This document shows positions 50,601-58,743 of a DNA stretch of 64,000 nucleotides, in pieces. The translations under genes were made by a program, and so were the position numbers. How positions within the stretch are numbered: the stretch's first letter is position 1; each line of letters begins with the position of its first letter. The stretch lies in assembly GCA_029260765.1 (NCBI GenBank), contig JAJDCP010000087.1, forward strand, positions 41,443 through 105,442, given 5' to 3'. Below the pieces are notes generated by a model that saw only the letters and a list, made by a program, of their open reading frames with translations, searched no databases and was not told the origin of the DNA. Origin of the DNA: Planctomycetota bacterium (lineage in GTDB: Bacteria > Planctomycetota > J058 > JAJDCP01).

Positions 50601-50842
50601 AGAGCCGTGAGGTCCGACACTTCGCGATGGTGTATACACCCAACGAAGACGGGGCGTCGATGCGTTTCGAAGACCGCGAACGCGAGAACAAGCCTAGAGA
50701 AATCCTCAGCGCAGAGCTCGGGGATGCCTTTGAGAGGCCGAAGGTCTCGCTGGGGACCTTTGGCAGCCACGTCGCGATCAGCCGGGTGCGCATCGAATTC
50801 GGGATCTCTGACGCTGAGCTGAGCAAGCTTTCCAAACGCTGA
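47630..50842 (+). CDS. Membrane Ser/Thr kinase with N-terminal anti-sigma zinc finger
   Basis: A 1070-residue protein. It begins CPTEEERFAYADRTVGVEER, then IAPHLRRCQRC, a zf-HC2 anti-sigma finger (HxxxCxxC). The kinase domain starts at about residue 118: NRGGMGSVYVALQESMDRKV, AVKVLAPS, HRDIKPSNVL, ADLGLA in place of DFG, GTCLGSPSYMPPEQAKDF. One membrane helix lies at about 425-447 (MLWVGLAAAAAILLAVSAAL). The 600-residue outer part is unrecognised, with GYVARGTLLGIEGSTLELSD and a beta-rich C-terminus. The fusion would let one protein sense a signal outside, phosphorylate targets and bind the coupled ECF sigma factor. Confidence 0.92.
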   Translation: MTRCPTEEERFAYADRTVGVEERARIAPHLRRCQRCADDIRQIESMIQDICTAYATWPEDLPTALASTAPEEIPFEEEDQAAPPLPIAADLQPATASQPKAEPEAPRSGGLLPRWKLPGYRFLAPLNRGGMGSVYVALQESMDRKVAVKVLAPSLASDPKYVQRFEREAKACARLRHPHIVQVFDVGMVGRRPFLVMEYVEGIDLAKRISRRPLRVREVLACGVALASGLEQAHKENIIHRDIKPSNVLIGKDGAVKLADLGLAKHVDEPAGNLTAVGTCLGSPSYMPPEQAKDFKDVGPEADVYSLGATLYHALYGRPPFEGDNTLQVLQLVLLEKPEFPADRKDVPGAVVEVLKHCLAKEPHARYADGGELLQALKAVQAGHAPLAPNRRQPTSSSGRVRTSSGRIPRRRRSQRVEAEPRRSSPMLWVGLAAAAAILLAVSAALLFRNPPPEQGPEELVQQPTPRPDPDDLPPLPRPQPETPQTNPARVAELEESIAHFAGRGDVDGVIREVDALLALQPDYDLETIKGWRSEAHRVNDTRRAMLAYERGRPDLYLAFREGGVDQAQRFLGRFELDYSEAASVAELARDRADLEVLEDLRRTALKRLTDQRNQEVELELADGYVARGTLLGIEGSTLELSDELIDFSELSASEQLRWGKASDELVALSYLDPAVAYQSVEASLNIPHERYQQVRLFFNTEAEALLTEAESAGEAQDAELQFTLLAALDSYREATPFRERGPEMDVFVDQALEWQSHSGSPVRPHRDPVAERPPEQPQNPNPSNPNNGDPLAAASEPTVELNATQRLKILQALMTPAVIALEAPGRYAVEYNFMQFEEISDWDLHIPKGFDQVDNSRWEVGELPAELARVEDFKRVQAADAYVLFARGWKRLLWLDLPFEGALTIEAEMQSLDGRNLALGIGETGRVLWGVQGFQTPRLQVSPEDARNAVTRKYIENFKDFGKRKQNALVWEQIYLYEMAVDPSTRDQPESREVRHFAMVYTPNEDGASMRFEDRERENKPREILSAELGDAFERPKVSLGTFGSHVAISRVRIEFGISDAELSKLSKR

Positions 50843-50908
50843 GCGGCTGCGGTAGTATGCCTCCCATACTCCCTTACTGCATACCGTGGCTCCCACGCAG
50901 GAAAGCTC

Positions 50909-52183
50909 ATGACCATCCGCGTTGAATCTGAGATCGGCCGCCTACGCCGTGTCGTGGTGCAGCCGCCGGGCCGTGCACTGTCGCGCATGTTGCCCGAACA
51001 CATCCTGCCCCATTCCCCCGACTACCTGTTGTTCGACGACCTGCTCGATGTGGGCAATGCCCAGCGCGAGCACGAACAGCTGGTCCGGGTACTCGAAACC
51101 GCCGCGGAGGTAGGGAAATTCGACAGCTTGCTCAAGCAGGTCTTCGCTGCTTCTGAGCCGGCGCGCACACTCGCCATCGACCATGTCGCGCGGTTGGAAG
51201 ATTTGACCGACACAGACATTGCGACCTTGCGTGCGCTCGCACCCGAGGCGCTGGCCGACGCCCTGATCGTCGGCACGGCCGATGGCAGCCTCGACGGTCC
51301 CGAGCTGTTTGCGCCGATTCCCAACCTTCTGTTCAGCCGCGACCTGTTGGCCGTGATCGGCAACCTCTTGATGGTCGGCATGGCCTCGACGCGTGCCCGG
51401 CGTCGAGAGTCCATCCTGACGGGGGTGCTGGTCGCCCATCACGCCTGGTTTGGCCGTTCCAAAGTCGCGAAGTTGACGCAACGGCTGAAACAATCGGCCA
51501 TCCAGCAGGCCCTGACCATCGAAGGAGGGGATGTGCTGGTGCTCGACCGCCACAGCGTGTGCATCGGCGCGAGCGAACGGACCAGCTGGGCCTCGAGCAT
51601 GCAGCTCAGCCGCGAAATGTTCGCCCGCGGCATCCTCCGGGTCTTCGTTGTAGAGATGCCCAAGCGACGCAGCAGCATGCATCTCGACACGGTGTTCACC
51701 CAGCTGTCCGCATCGAAGGTCGCGGTCTACAAACCGCTTGTAGACAATCGCAGCCGTGAGCAGGCGCACGTGACCATCCTGCATCCGCTGCCTGACGGCG
51801 GAGTCGGTGCCCACGAGGGCGGAAACCTGCTCGATGCCCTGCAGCATGGAGGGATCAGCTTCGACCCCGTGTACTGTGGCAACGCCCACCCCATCCATCA
51901 GGTACGGGAGCAGTGGACCGACGGCGCCAACTTCGTGGCCCTGGCACCAGGGATCGTGATTGGCTACGCCCGGAACCGACACACTGCGTGCGCGCTGCAA
52001 GACGCAGGGTTCGAGAGCCTGTCGGCAGTCGAGTACCTCGAGATGTTCGCCCGCGACTATGACTCCAACTTCGATACCCTGCTCGCCAGCGGGCGTCAGC
52101 TCGCGATCCAGATCGAAGGCTCCGAGCTGTGCCGCGGGCGCGGAGGTCCTCGCTGCTTGACGATGCCCCTGTGGCGGGACTAG
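50909..52183 (+). CDS. arcA: Arginine deiminase
   Basis: A 424-residue protein with the complete guanidino-hydrolase active site. The catalytic set is Asp145 (NLLFSRDLLAVIG), Glu205 (ALTIEGGDVLVL), His258 and Asp260 (SSMHLDTVF), and Cys416 (RGRGGPRCLTMP). These correspond to the Asp, Glu, His and Cys of ArcA. It hydrolyses arginine to citrulline and ammonia. No arcB, arcC or arcD gene is adjacent, so it is not part of a classic arginine deiminase operon and may serve nitrogen release or another guanidino substrate. AGGA precedes the ATG by about six bases. Confidence 0.93.
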   Translation: MTIRVESEIGRLRRVVVQPPGRALSRMLPEHILPHSPDYLLFDDLLDVGNAQREHEQLVRVLETAAEVGKFDSLLKQVFAASEPARTLAIDHVARLEDLTDTDIATLRALAPEALADALIVGTADGSLDGPELFAPIPNLLFSRDLLAVIGNLLMVGMASTRARRRESILTGVLVAHHAWFGRSKVAKLTQRLKQSAIQQALTIEGGDVLVLDRHSVCIGASERTSWASSMQLSREMFARGILRVFVVEMPKRRSSMHLDTVFTQLSASKVAVYKPLVDNRSREQAHVTILHPLPDGGVGAHEGGNLLDALQHGGISFDPVYCGNAHPIHQVREQWTDGANFVALAPGIVIGYARNRHTACALQDAGFESLSAVEYLEMFARDYDSNFDTLLASGRQLAIQIEGSELCRGRGGPRCLTMPLWRD

Positions 52184-52219
52184 TGCTGCGGAAAACCAAC
52201 GCCCCGACCGGCTTTGGCG

Positions 52220-52225
52220 TATAAT
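52220..52225 (+). promoter_or_regulatory. Probable -10 box TATAAT
   Basis: A perfect TATAAT lies 29 bases before ATG 52254, at promoter distance. No good -35 box lies 17 bases upstream. An ATG at 52224 overlaps this box, which is one reason to prefer the start at 52254. Confidence 0.5.
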
Positions 52226-52253
52226 GACGGGGACCTCACGCGTGGAGATGGCG

Positions 52254-53435
52254 ATGCAGCTGGAAGCGGCCGGCAACCACTCCGGACAAGACCGCCCCCT
52301 CGAAGACCAGCTCGCGCTGTTGCGTTCGCGGGTACGTTCGCTCGAAGGTTCGCGCCGTGAGCTCGAGACACACCTTGCCGAAAAGCAGCTGACGCTCGAG
52401 CACGCCCAGCTCACCATCCGCGAACAGAGCCGCGAGCTCGAGAAGCTGCGCCGCATACAGGCCGAACGGGCCTGCGAAGAGACCGCAGAGCTCGAACCCC
52501 TGCACGGCCCCGCTCCTCACGCAGCTGCCATCGCTCTCGAGAGCTCGAGCCGTCGCGAGGCCGCCTGCGCCTCGGGTGTGGTCGAGACCGCCAGCAAGGG
52601 CAAGACCAGGACCAAGACTTCCCGGATCTCTGCCCGCAGCCGTGCCCGTCAGCGGATGGAATCGAAGACCGGCCTCAGCCAGCCCGAGATTCCGGTTCCC
52701 GTTGTTGACGACCCCGATGACGACCCTGGCCCGCCCTTGACGGGGCAGGAACTGGTGAAACGCAGCGGAGTGATGCCCTCCTTCCGACTCGAGAAGGCGG
52801 TCTCGGCGCTGAGCGAAGAATCAACATCACAACGTCCCCATGTCACGGCGCAGGCCCGGAAACTGCAACACCGCTGGGTCAACCTGATCTGGGCAGCTCT
52901 GTTCGCAGCCATCGCCAGCGGGGCGGTCTGGTTGCTGTTCCAGTTGATCCGCAAAGAGCCCTACGACCAGCCGCTGCGGCCGAATGTCCAGAGAACTGCC
53001 CAAGAAGAGGTGCGGCTGCCCGAATCTCCGCCGAGGGTCGATGAGCGCACGCCGAAGGCCAATCCCCAGCCCCGCCCTGCGCGGACGCCAACACCAGAAC
53101 GGAGTCCCGAGGCAACCCCGAGATCTGAACCGGTCAGGGTCGCGGATTCAGGTTCGGATCGGGACGAGCTCGAGACGCCGAGAGAGGTGGCAAGCCCTCC
53201 CTTGCAGCTCGACCACGAAGAGCTGCAACACAAGGCGGAGAGGGCCCTCGAGACCAATGATGCCTTCTTGTTCGAAGAGCTGATGCGGGACGTCTCCGAG
53301 ATCGGCGAAGAAGAATTCGAAGGCCTGATCGTGCACCTCAAGCAAAACAGCAAGAACCCCAAGATCGTTGACTTCCTCAAGACCGTCTATTTGAAAGCTC
53401 GCGACGGTCGCGGTCGAGATGGCAGCCGACGCTGA
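52254..53435 (+). CDS. Coiled-coil single-pass membrane protein of unknown function
   Basis: A 393-residue protein. The first 80 residues are a coiled coil (QLALLRSRVRSLEGSRRELE, EKQLTLEHAQLTIREQSREL). A charged linker leads to one membrane helix (VNLIWAALFAAIASGAVWLL), a Pro/Arg/Glu-rich region and a small helical C-terminus (ELMRDVSEIGEEEFEGLIVH). ATG 52254 is chosen because GGAG lies six bases upstream. I recognise no family. It sits between arginine deiminase and the oxidoreductase gene, in the same direction as both, and may be cotranscribed with the downstream gene. Confidence 0.8.
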   Translation: MQLEAAGNHSGQDRPLEDQLALLRSRVRSLEGSRRELETHLAEKQLTLEHAQLTIREQSRELEKLRRIQAERACEETAELEPLHGPAPHAAAIALESSSRREAACASGVVETASKGKTRTKTSRISARSRARQRMESKTGLSQPEIPVPVVDDPDDDPGPPLTGQELVKRSGVMPSFRLEKAVSALSEESTSQRPHVTAQARKLQHRWVNLIWAALFAAIASGAVWLLFQLIRKEPYDQPLRPNVQRTAQEEVRLPESPPRVDERTPKANPQPRPARTPTPERSPEATPRSEPVRVADSGSDRDELETPREVASPPLQLDHEELQHKAERALETNDAFLFEELMRDVSEIGEEEFEGLIVHLKQNSKNPKIVDFLKTVYLKARDGRGRDGSRR

Positions 53436-53467
53436 GCAGCGCTCTCGCCCGCAGGAGTTGTTGGCGG

Positions 53468-54949
53468 ATGCTCGATGCAGTGATCGTTGGCTCGGGGGTG
53501 GCAGGCATGATGGCCTGTGCCCTGCTCGCTCGCGAAGGCTGGAATCTCCTCCTGCTCGAACAACACAAACGCCTCGGCGGCCTGATGCAGACCTACCGAC
53601 GGCGGGGCTTGCTGTTTCCCACCGGCGTTCATGCTGTGGGCGCATTGGCTCCCGGGCAGATCCTGTGGCGCTACTGGAAGTACGCGGGCGTGCTTGAACG
53701 TCTGCAGCTGCAGGCGATGGACCGGGAGGGGTCTTTCGAGCTCCGCTTTGGCCAGGACTCCTTCTATGTCCCCTGGGGACGCCAGGCGTTTGAGCAGCGC
53801 CTGCTGCAGGCATTCCCACGCGAAGCTTCAGTAGTGCGCAGCTTCTGCAGCACACTGGCAGAGACGGTCCGCCACTTCGCCCTGTACAACCTGCAACCGG
53901 GTCCGGAGGCGCCACCGACGGTCGCTATGGAGCAGCCCCTGGCCGCGTTTCTGCGGGGTCTCGGCGCCTCGCCTGGCTTGCGGCGTCTGCTTGCCGGCAT
54001 CCATCCTTTCTATGCGGTCGATCCCGAAACGTGCCCTCTATACGTCCACTGTCTGGTGCTCGACTCCTTCCTGCAGAGCGCCTGGCGGATCGACGAGACC
54101 CGCACGCCATTGATGCAAGCATTCGCCGCGACCCTCGAGACTGGGGGGGTGGAGATCCGCAAAGGCGCGCGGGTCGCGCGCATCGTCTGTCCCCAGGGGA
54201 CGGTGTCTGCCGTCGAGCTCGAAGGCGGGGAACGGATCGCGGCGCGCACAGTGATCTTCTCGGGCCATCCGCGCCAGCTCGCCACACTCTGCCAGGAGCC
54301 AGGGGGTCTGCGCCCGGCATTTAAGCGCCGCCTGACGGAGGCCGAAGACAGCCCCGCCTTCTTCGGCCTCGGACTGGCCTGGCCGGGCGACTGCCCGTGG
54401 GCACGCCGCGACCTGTTCGTCTACCCGGATGACGCAACCCCCGGCTACCCGGGCGGCTTCCCCGCCGAAGACCCGCCCCTGATCTACGCCAGTGCCGCCT
54501 GCACCGCTTCGAAGGGCCGCACAGCCGCAGTCGCTATGTGCCCGACCCCGTGGAAAGCCTGGCGCGGCTGGCAGCAGACACGGACAGGCCGGCGCGAGGC
54601 CGCCTATCAAGAATTCAAGCAACAGGCAGCCGCACGCCTGCGGAGGCAGCTGTTAAGGCTGCACCCCGGTGCAGCCGAGGCTGAGCTGCTGGACATCTTC
54701 ACGCCCCTGACCTACCGTGACTATACGCTGACGCCGCGCGGCAGCGCTTACGGCCTGCTCAAGTCGACCGACAACCTGCGCGCGGGACGGCTCTCACCGA
54801 AAACCCGCATACGAGGGCTGTACCTGGTCGGACAGAGTGTGGTGCTCCCGGGGATTCTAGGCAGCACCATCAGCAGCGTGGCCGCATGTGGTGCCCTGCT
54901 CGGCCAGGCCGAATTGGTGGCCAGGATCCGGCGCGAGACCGGGGATTGA
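53468..54949 (+). CDS. FAD-dependent phytoene desaturase/CrtISO-like oxidoreductase
   Basis: A 493-residue flavoprotein. The FAD-binding dinucleotide motif is DAVIVGSGVAGMMACALLAR, followed by LLEQHKRLGGLMQTYRRRGL and FPTGVHAVGALAPG, as in carotenoid isomerases, phytoene desaturases and retinol saturases. The closing segment is GLYLVGQSVVLPGILGSTIS. Such enzymes desaturate or isomerise polyene chains. No other carotenoid gene is adjacent, but isoprenoid-precursor genes lie 4 kb further on. The direct substrate is uncertain. Confidence 0.88.
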   Translation: MLDAVIVGSGVAGMMACALLAREGWNLLLLEQHKRLGGLMQTYRRRGLLFPTGVHAVGALAPGQILWRYWKYAGVLERLQLQAMDREGSFELRFGQDSFYVPWGRQAFEQRLLQAFPREASVVRSFCSTLAETVRHFALYNLQPGPEAPPTVAMEQPLAAFLRGLGASPGLRRLLAGIHPFYAVDPETCPLYVHCLVLDSFLQSAWRIDETRTPLMQAFAATLETGGVEIRKGARVARIVCPQGTVSAVELEGGERIAARTVIFSGHPRQLATLCQEPGGLRPAFKRRLTEAEDSPAFFGLGLAWPGDCPWARRDLFVYPDDATPGYPGGFPAEDPPLIYASAACTASKGRTAAVAMCPTPWKAWRGWQQTRTGRREAAYQEFKQQAAARLRRQLLRLHPGAAEAELLDIFTPLTYRDYTLTPRGSAYGLLKSTDNLRAGRLSPKTRIRGLYLVGQSVVLPGILGSTISSVAACGALLGQAELVARIRRETGD

Positions 54950-55014
54950 GTGGCTGCTCAAGGGAACAGCGTGCGGCATCGATAGATTGGGTAGGGTCCT
55001 ACCGGAGGTCGAAT

Positions 55015-55935
55015 GTGCGCGAACCCTTGAGATACCAATCCGAAGGCCCCGTGGCGCTGGGCCCGGCGGTCCGGAGGCCGATGCCGCATAGTGACGTGCA
55101 GGGACCCGGCCGCGACCGCAGCTTCGAGCTGCCCCAGTACTACGTCGATATCCAGGGTGTGCGGCTGGCCGTCGCCGATGCGGGTGCGGGTCCCACGCTG
55201 CTTTTCATCCACGGCCTGGCCGGCAACCTCACCCACTGGCTGCACGTCGCTCCACAATTCAAAGAGCGCTACCGGGTGGTCTGCGTCGACCTGCCCGGCT
55301 GTGGGAACTCGGCACGCTTGGCCGAAGGCTACACCGTGGCCGGGTACGCGGCCCAGCTGCGGGGACTGCTCAGCAAGCTGGGCATCGACAGCGCGGTGGT
55401 CGTGGGCCATTCCCTGGGGGGCATGGTGGCCGCCGAATTCGGGCTACGCTACCCCAAAGCAACGGATGGGCTGGTGCTGGTCAACCCCGCAGGCTTCCAG
55501 CGCTTCCCCTGGCCCGTGCAGATCGCCAGCCGGCTGCTGCTGCGGGAAGCCCTGTTGAATGCCGTGCTGCCGCGGGTGTGGAAGGGTCTATTGGGACTGG
55601 TTTTCCGCACGCGCAACGCATACACCGAACAGTTCATCCGCAGCGTCGAAGAGACCCACGATCCCGCGGACATCTTCGACCTCACCCGGGTGATGAGCTC
55701 GTTGCGGCCGGACTTCGTCGAGAGAGACCATCTCGACCGCCTCGATGCGCTGACCATGCCCGTCCAGCTGCTCTGGGGCTCCGAAGATCTACTGGTGCCG
55801 GCCAAGAGCCTGCGCAGATTGGCCAGCAAGCTCCCGAGGGCGCGGGCCGAGGAGATCCCAGCGTGTGGACATATGCCGATCATCGAGCGTCCCGAGCGGG
55901 TGCGGTCGGCCATCCTCGATCTGTTGGACATGTAG
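55015..55935 (+). CDS. Alpha/beta hydrolase
   Basis: A 306-residue alpha/beta hydrolase. Motifs are LLFIHGLAGNLTHW (oxyanion hole), VDLPGCGNSARL, the nucleophile elbow VVVGHSLGGMVAAEF, an acid in LLWGSEDLLVPAKS and the histidine in ACGHMPIIERPERV. The GTG start at 55015 has GGAGG six bases upstream; ATG 55081, with GGAGG three bases before it, is the alternative. It follows the CrtISO-like gene in the same direction and ends at a strong terminator. It could act on lipid or pigment esters, but the sequence does not show this. Confidence 0.9.
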   Translation: MREPLRYQSEGPVALGPAVRRPMPHSDVQGPGRDRSFELPQYYVDIQGVRLAVADAGAGPTLLFIHGLAGNLTHWLHVAPQFKERYRVVCVDLPGCGNSARLAEGYTVAGYAAQLRGLLSKLGIDSAVVVGHSLGGMVAAEFGLRYPKATDGLVLVNPAGFQRFPWPVQIASRLLLREALLNAVLPRVWKGLLGLVFRTRNAYTEQFIRSVEETHDPADIFDLTRVMSSLRPDFVERDHLDRLDALTMPVQLLWGSEDLLVPAKSLRRLASKLPRARAEEIPACGHMPIIERPERVRSAILDLLDM

Positions 55936-55992
55936 AGTTTTCACCGTCCAATCGTTGACGCATCGCGTCAGCAACGCGCACGAGAGTCCCCA

Positions 55993-56023
55993 AGAGCCGC
56001 CTGAATGGCGGCTCTGTTGTTTT
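55993..56023 (+). terminator. Rho-independent terminator after hydrolase
   Basis: A perfect nine-base-pair stem (AGAGCCGCC, loop TGAAT, GGCGGCTCT) is followed by GTTGTTTT. It closes the transcript that includes the alpha/beta hydrolase. Confidence 0.85.
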
Positions 56024-56094
56024 GGCACGCCTTCTGCAACGAAGTCCGGCGCCGGACCCAAATGGGGGTCGGGCAGCGAAGGAAGGAGACTGCC

Positions 56095-57234
56095 ATGAAG
56101 ATTCTGTACGGAGTTGTGGGAGCGGGAATGGGGCATGCCACGCGCAGCCGAGTGATCGTCGACCACCTGCTCGCCCAGGGCCACTACTTGCGGATCGTGG
56201 TCTCCGGCCGCGCCTGCCGCTTCTTCCAAAACCTCTACGCAGGCAGCCCCAACGTCGAGATCCAGCCGATCGAAGGTCTGTTCATGGTCTTCGAAGACGA
56301 TAGCCTCGCCCTCGGCACCTCGATCCGGCAGAACCTGGCCGCGGCGCCGCGCAGCCTGCACAAGAACCTCGCCGCCTACCGCAAGCTGGTGCACGGCTTC
56401 GAAGCGGATGTGGTGTTCTCAGACTTCGAGTCGTGGTCGTACCTGTACGGGCTGCTGCACGGCGTGCCGGTGATCAGCATCGACAACATGCAGGCGATTG
56501 CCCGCTGCCGGCTCGACCCCGAGCAGATCAGCGGACAGGCCCTGAGCTACCGGTTGGCCCGGGCCGCCGTGAAGCTCAAACTGCCCGGAGCCTACTACTA
56601 CCTGATCTCCAGCTTCTTCCGTCCCGCGGTCCGCAAAGCCCGCACAGCCATCGTGCCGCCCATCCTGCGGCCTGAGATCCTGGCAGCCAAGCGCGAACGG
56701 GGCGAGCACGTGTTGGTCTACCAGTCGGGCATCCGTCGCGGCACGCTGCAGCGCGTGCTCAGCGGCTTCCCACAAGAGTTCAGGGTCTACGGTCTGGGCG
56801 AGCACGGCAAGATCGGCAATGTCGAGTACCGCGGTTTCTCTGAGAAGGGCTTCGTCGATGACCTGCGCACCGCACGAGCGGCCGTAGCCACGGGCGGCTA
56901 CTCGCTCATGGGTGAATGCGTGCACCTCGGCGTTCCCCTGCTGGCGCTGCCGATCCATGGCCAGTTCGAGCAGGTCCTCAACGCCCGCAATCTGGAGAAA
57001 CTCGGCTACGGAGCCTGCGCCGATAGCCTGAGCAGCGAAGCACTGGCTGGCTTCCTGCAGCAGATTCCCCGCTGCGAGCGGGCGCTGCTCAACTACCGCC
57101 GGGCCGACAACCAGCTGCTCCTGGCCTGCGTCGATGAGCTGCTGCACAGTGTCGAATGCGGCCGCCCCGCCCCGGTCTGCCTGCGCACCAAAGCCCTGCG
57201 CCGGCTGCGGAAGAAGTTGGCTCTGGCCGCCTGA
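56095..57234 (+). CDS. Glycosyltransferase-like protein (GT28/MJ1255 type)
   Basis: A 379-residue protein. The start KILYGVVGAGMGHATRSRVI matches the UDP-glucuronosyl/UDP-GlcNAc transferase-like family (MurG-type fold), with SDFESWSYLYGLLHGVPVIS (N-terminal domain) and VATGGYSLMGECVHLGVPLL (the C-terminal nucleotide-sugar loop). It probably transfers a sugar to a lipid or surface acceptor. ATG 56095 has GGAAGGAG before it; a longer frame to 56005 lies over the terminator and is rejected. It is followed by another same-strand gene. Confidence 0.88.
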   Translation: MKILYGVVGAGMGHATRSRVIVDHLLAQGHYLRIVVSGRACRFFQNLYAGSPNVEIQPIEGLFMVFEDDSLALGTSIRQNLAAAPRSLHKNLAAYRKLVHGFEADVVFSDFESWSYLYGLLHGVPVISIDNMQAIARCRLDPEQISGQALSYRLARAAVKLKLPGAYYYLISSFFRPAVRKARTAIVPPILRPEILAAKRERGEHVLVYQSGIRRGTLQRVLSGFPQEFRVYGLGEHGKIGNVEYRGFSEKGFVDDLRTARAAVATGGYSLMGECVHLGVPLLALPIHGQFEQVLNARNLEKLGYGACADSLSSEALAGFLQQIPRCERALLNYRRADNQLLLACVDELLHSVECGRPAPVCLRTKALRRLRKKLALAA

Positions 57235-57313
57235 GCCAACGCAAAAGACCCTGGACCTTGTGGCGCGCTAGACAACCGTTATCATAGCGACGAGTCCGTA
57301 TTGGAGACACGTC

Positions 57314-58018
57314 ATGCACCGCCGCATTTCCCCCCCATCCTTCGAGGTCGCATCCGAGCGCAGCTACCGGCTGAGCCCCCGCGGCCGCAAGAGCTTCCAC
57401 ACCGTGCTCGAGGCCGGCGACATGCTCGATCCGAGCAGCGGGCGGCGCAGCCGGGTGCGCATCAGCCGCAGCCATGGTGACCTGGGCCTGTGCTTCGAGC
57501 ACCCGATCAAGGCGGGCAGCATCCGCGAGCAACTGCAGCTCAAAGTCGAAGGCAACGCCCTGCGCTGCGACCACCTCGAACGCTCCGTGATCAACGACGC
57601 GGGCCGGCGGGTGCGCTATGAAGAGATCGTTTTCGGTGACACCACGGTGCCTTTGCCGGCGGCGGTGTACCCGGAGGTGGCCCTGCCCTTTCTGCTCAGC
57701 TGGCAACCCTTCGACGGCCGCACCCGTGACCTCTACGCCTGGATCAACGACCGCTTCGTGGCCCGGGTCGAGTACCAGACCCGCGGCGAAACCACCCTGC
57801 AACTCGCCAGCGGCCCCCGGCGTGCGATCGCCATGCTGATGTATCCCGACCTCAACGACTGGGTGCGGCTGGGCAAGGTGCTGACGCGGCTGGCCCGTCC
57901 CCTGGTTCCCAAGTACCGTATCTGGTTCTCTCCAACCGCCCCCTTCGAGGTGCTGCGCTTCGAGGGTCCCTATGGTCCCCCGGGTGCGCCCGAGGTGGTC
58001 ATGGAGTTGGATGGCTGA
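57314..58018 (+). CDS. Conserved protein of unknown function (DUF3108-like)
   Basis: A 234-residue protein without signal peptide. It reads ERSYRLSPRGRKSFHTVLEA, GDMLDPSSGRRSRVRISRSH, VYPEVALPFLLSWQPFDGRT and VPKYRIWFSPTAPFEVLRFE. The beta-rich pattern and the terminal RIWFSPTAPFEVLRFEG segment resemble DUF3108-type proteins, but this match is weak. GGAG lies about seven bases upstream. It lies between the glycosyltransferase and the thioredoxin-like gene; no clear functional link is visible. Confidence 0.75.
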   Translation: MHRRISPPSFEVASERSYRLSPRGRKSFHTVLEAGDMLDPSSGRRSRVRISRSHGDLGLCFEHPIKAGSIREQLQLKVEGNALRCDHLERSVINDAGRRVRYEEIVFGDTTVPLPAAVYPEVALPFLLSWQPFDGRTRDLYAWINDRFVARVEYQTRGETTLQLASGPRRAIAMLMYPDLNDWVRLGKVLTRLARPLVPKYRIWFSPTAPFEVLRFEGPYGPPGAPEVVMELDG

Positions 58019-58105
58019 AGGGTTTCGGCCCCCCAGAACGCCGCATGGTTGACAGCCAGCATGAATGTGTGTCATCTCAGGTTGCATTCCTGTGAGGAGC
58101 CAACG

Positions 58106-58639
58106 ATGCGACTTGTCAGAAACCTTGCCGTACTGGGCCTGCTAGCCCTGGTCTGTGTGCTACCTCTGGTGGCCGACGGGGGACCGCAGGTCGGCGACGC
58201 CCCGATCGCCCTGGATGCCCGTGATTGGATGAACACCGCCGATGGGGAACCCATCGCCGTCGAGGATCTTGCCGGCAAGCTGGTGATCGTCGAGTTCTGG
58301 GGCACCTGGTGCGGCCCCTGCCGGGCGGTCATTCCGCACATGAAAGAGATCTACGAGCAGTACAAAGCGACCGGCAAGCTGGTCGTGGTCAGCGTGCATT
58401 CGGTCAAAGGCGGAAACACGCAGGCCGTCCACGACTTCGTGGTCGAGAACGAGATGCCCTACCCGGTATGCATCGATAACGGGCGTGCGGCCGTCGACTA
58501 TGGCATCACCGGCTATCCGACAGCCTTCATCTTCAGCCCGGAGCAGACCATTCTGTACCGCGGGCATCCCGCTGCACCCGATTTCCAGGCGATCATCGAC
58601 AACCAGATGGTCGAGCTCCTGACGAACATGGGGCAGTGA
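58106..58639 (+). CDS. Exported thioredoxin-like protein (TlpA type)
   Basis: A 177-residue protein. The hydrophobic N-terminus LAVLGLLALVCVLPLVADGG is a signal peptide or anchor. The thioredoxin fold follows: KLVIVEFWGTWCGPCRAVIP with the redox pair Cys69/Cys72 (WCGPC), then DYGITGYPTAFIF with the cis-proline. TlpA/ResA-like proteins reduce disulfides outside the cytoplasm, often for cytochrome maturation or quality control. GAGGAG lies seven bases before ATG 58106; a longer frame from 58049 is less likely. No cytochrome genes are adjacent. Confidence 0.92.
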   Translation: MRLVRNLAVLGLLALVCVLPLVADGGPQVGDAPIALDARDWMNTADGEPIAVEDLAGKLVIVEFWGTWCGPCRAVIPHMKEIYEQYKATGKLVVVSVHSVKGGNTQAVHDFVVENEMPYPVCIDNGRAAVDYGITGYPTAFIFSPEQTILYRGHPAAPDFQAIIDNQMVELLTNMGQ

Positions 58640-58743
58640 GGGCTTTCCCACCGCCCGGGCCGCGTTTATACTGAGCCGACCTACGGGCAGGCCCAGCGCG
58701 CTCCCGTGTATGCGGCCGCCTCCCTCCCAGCACGAGGTCCAAT

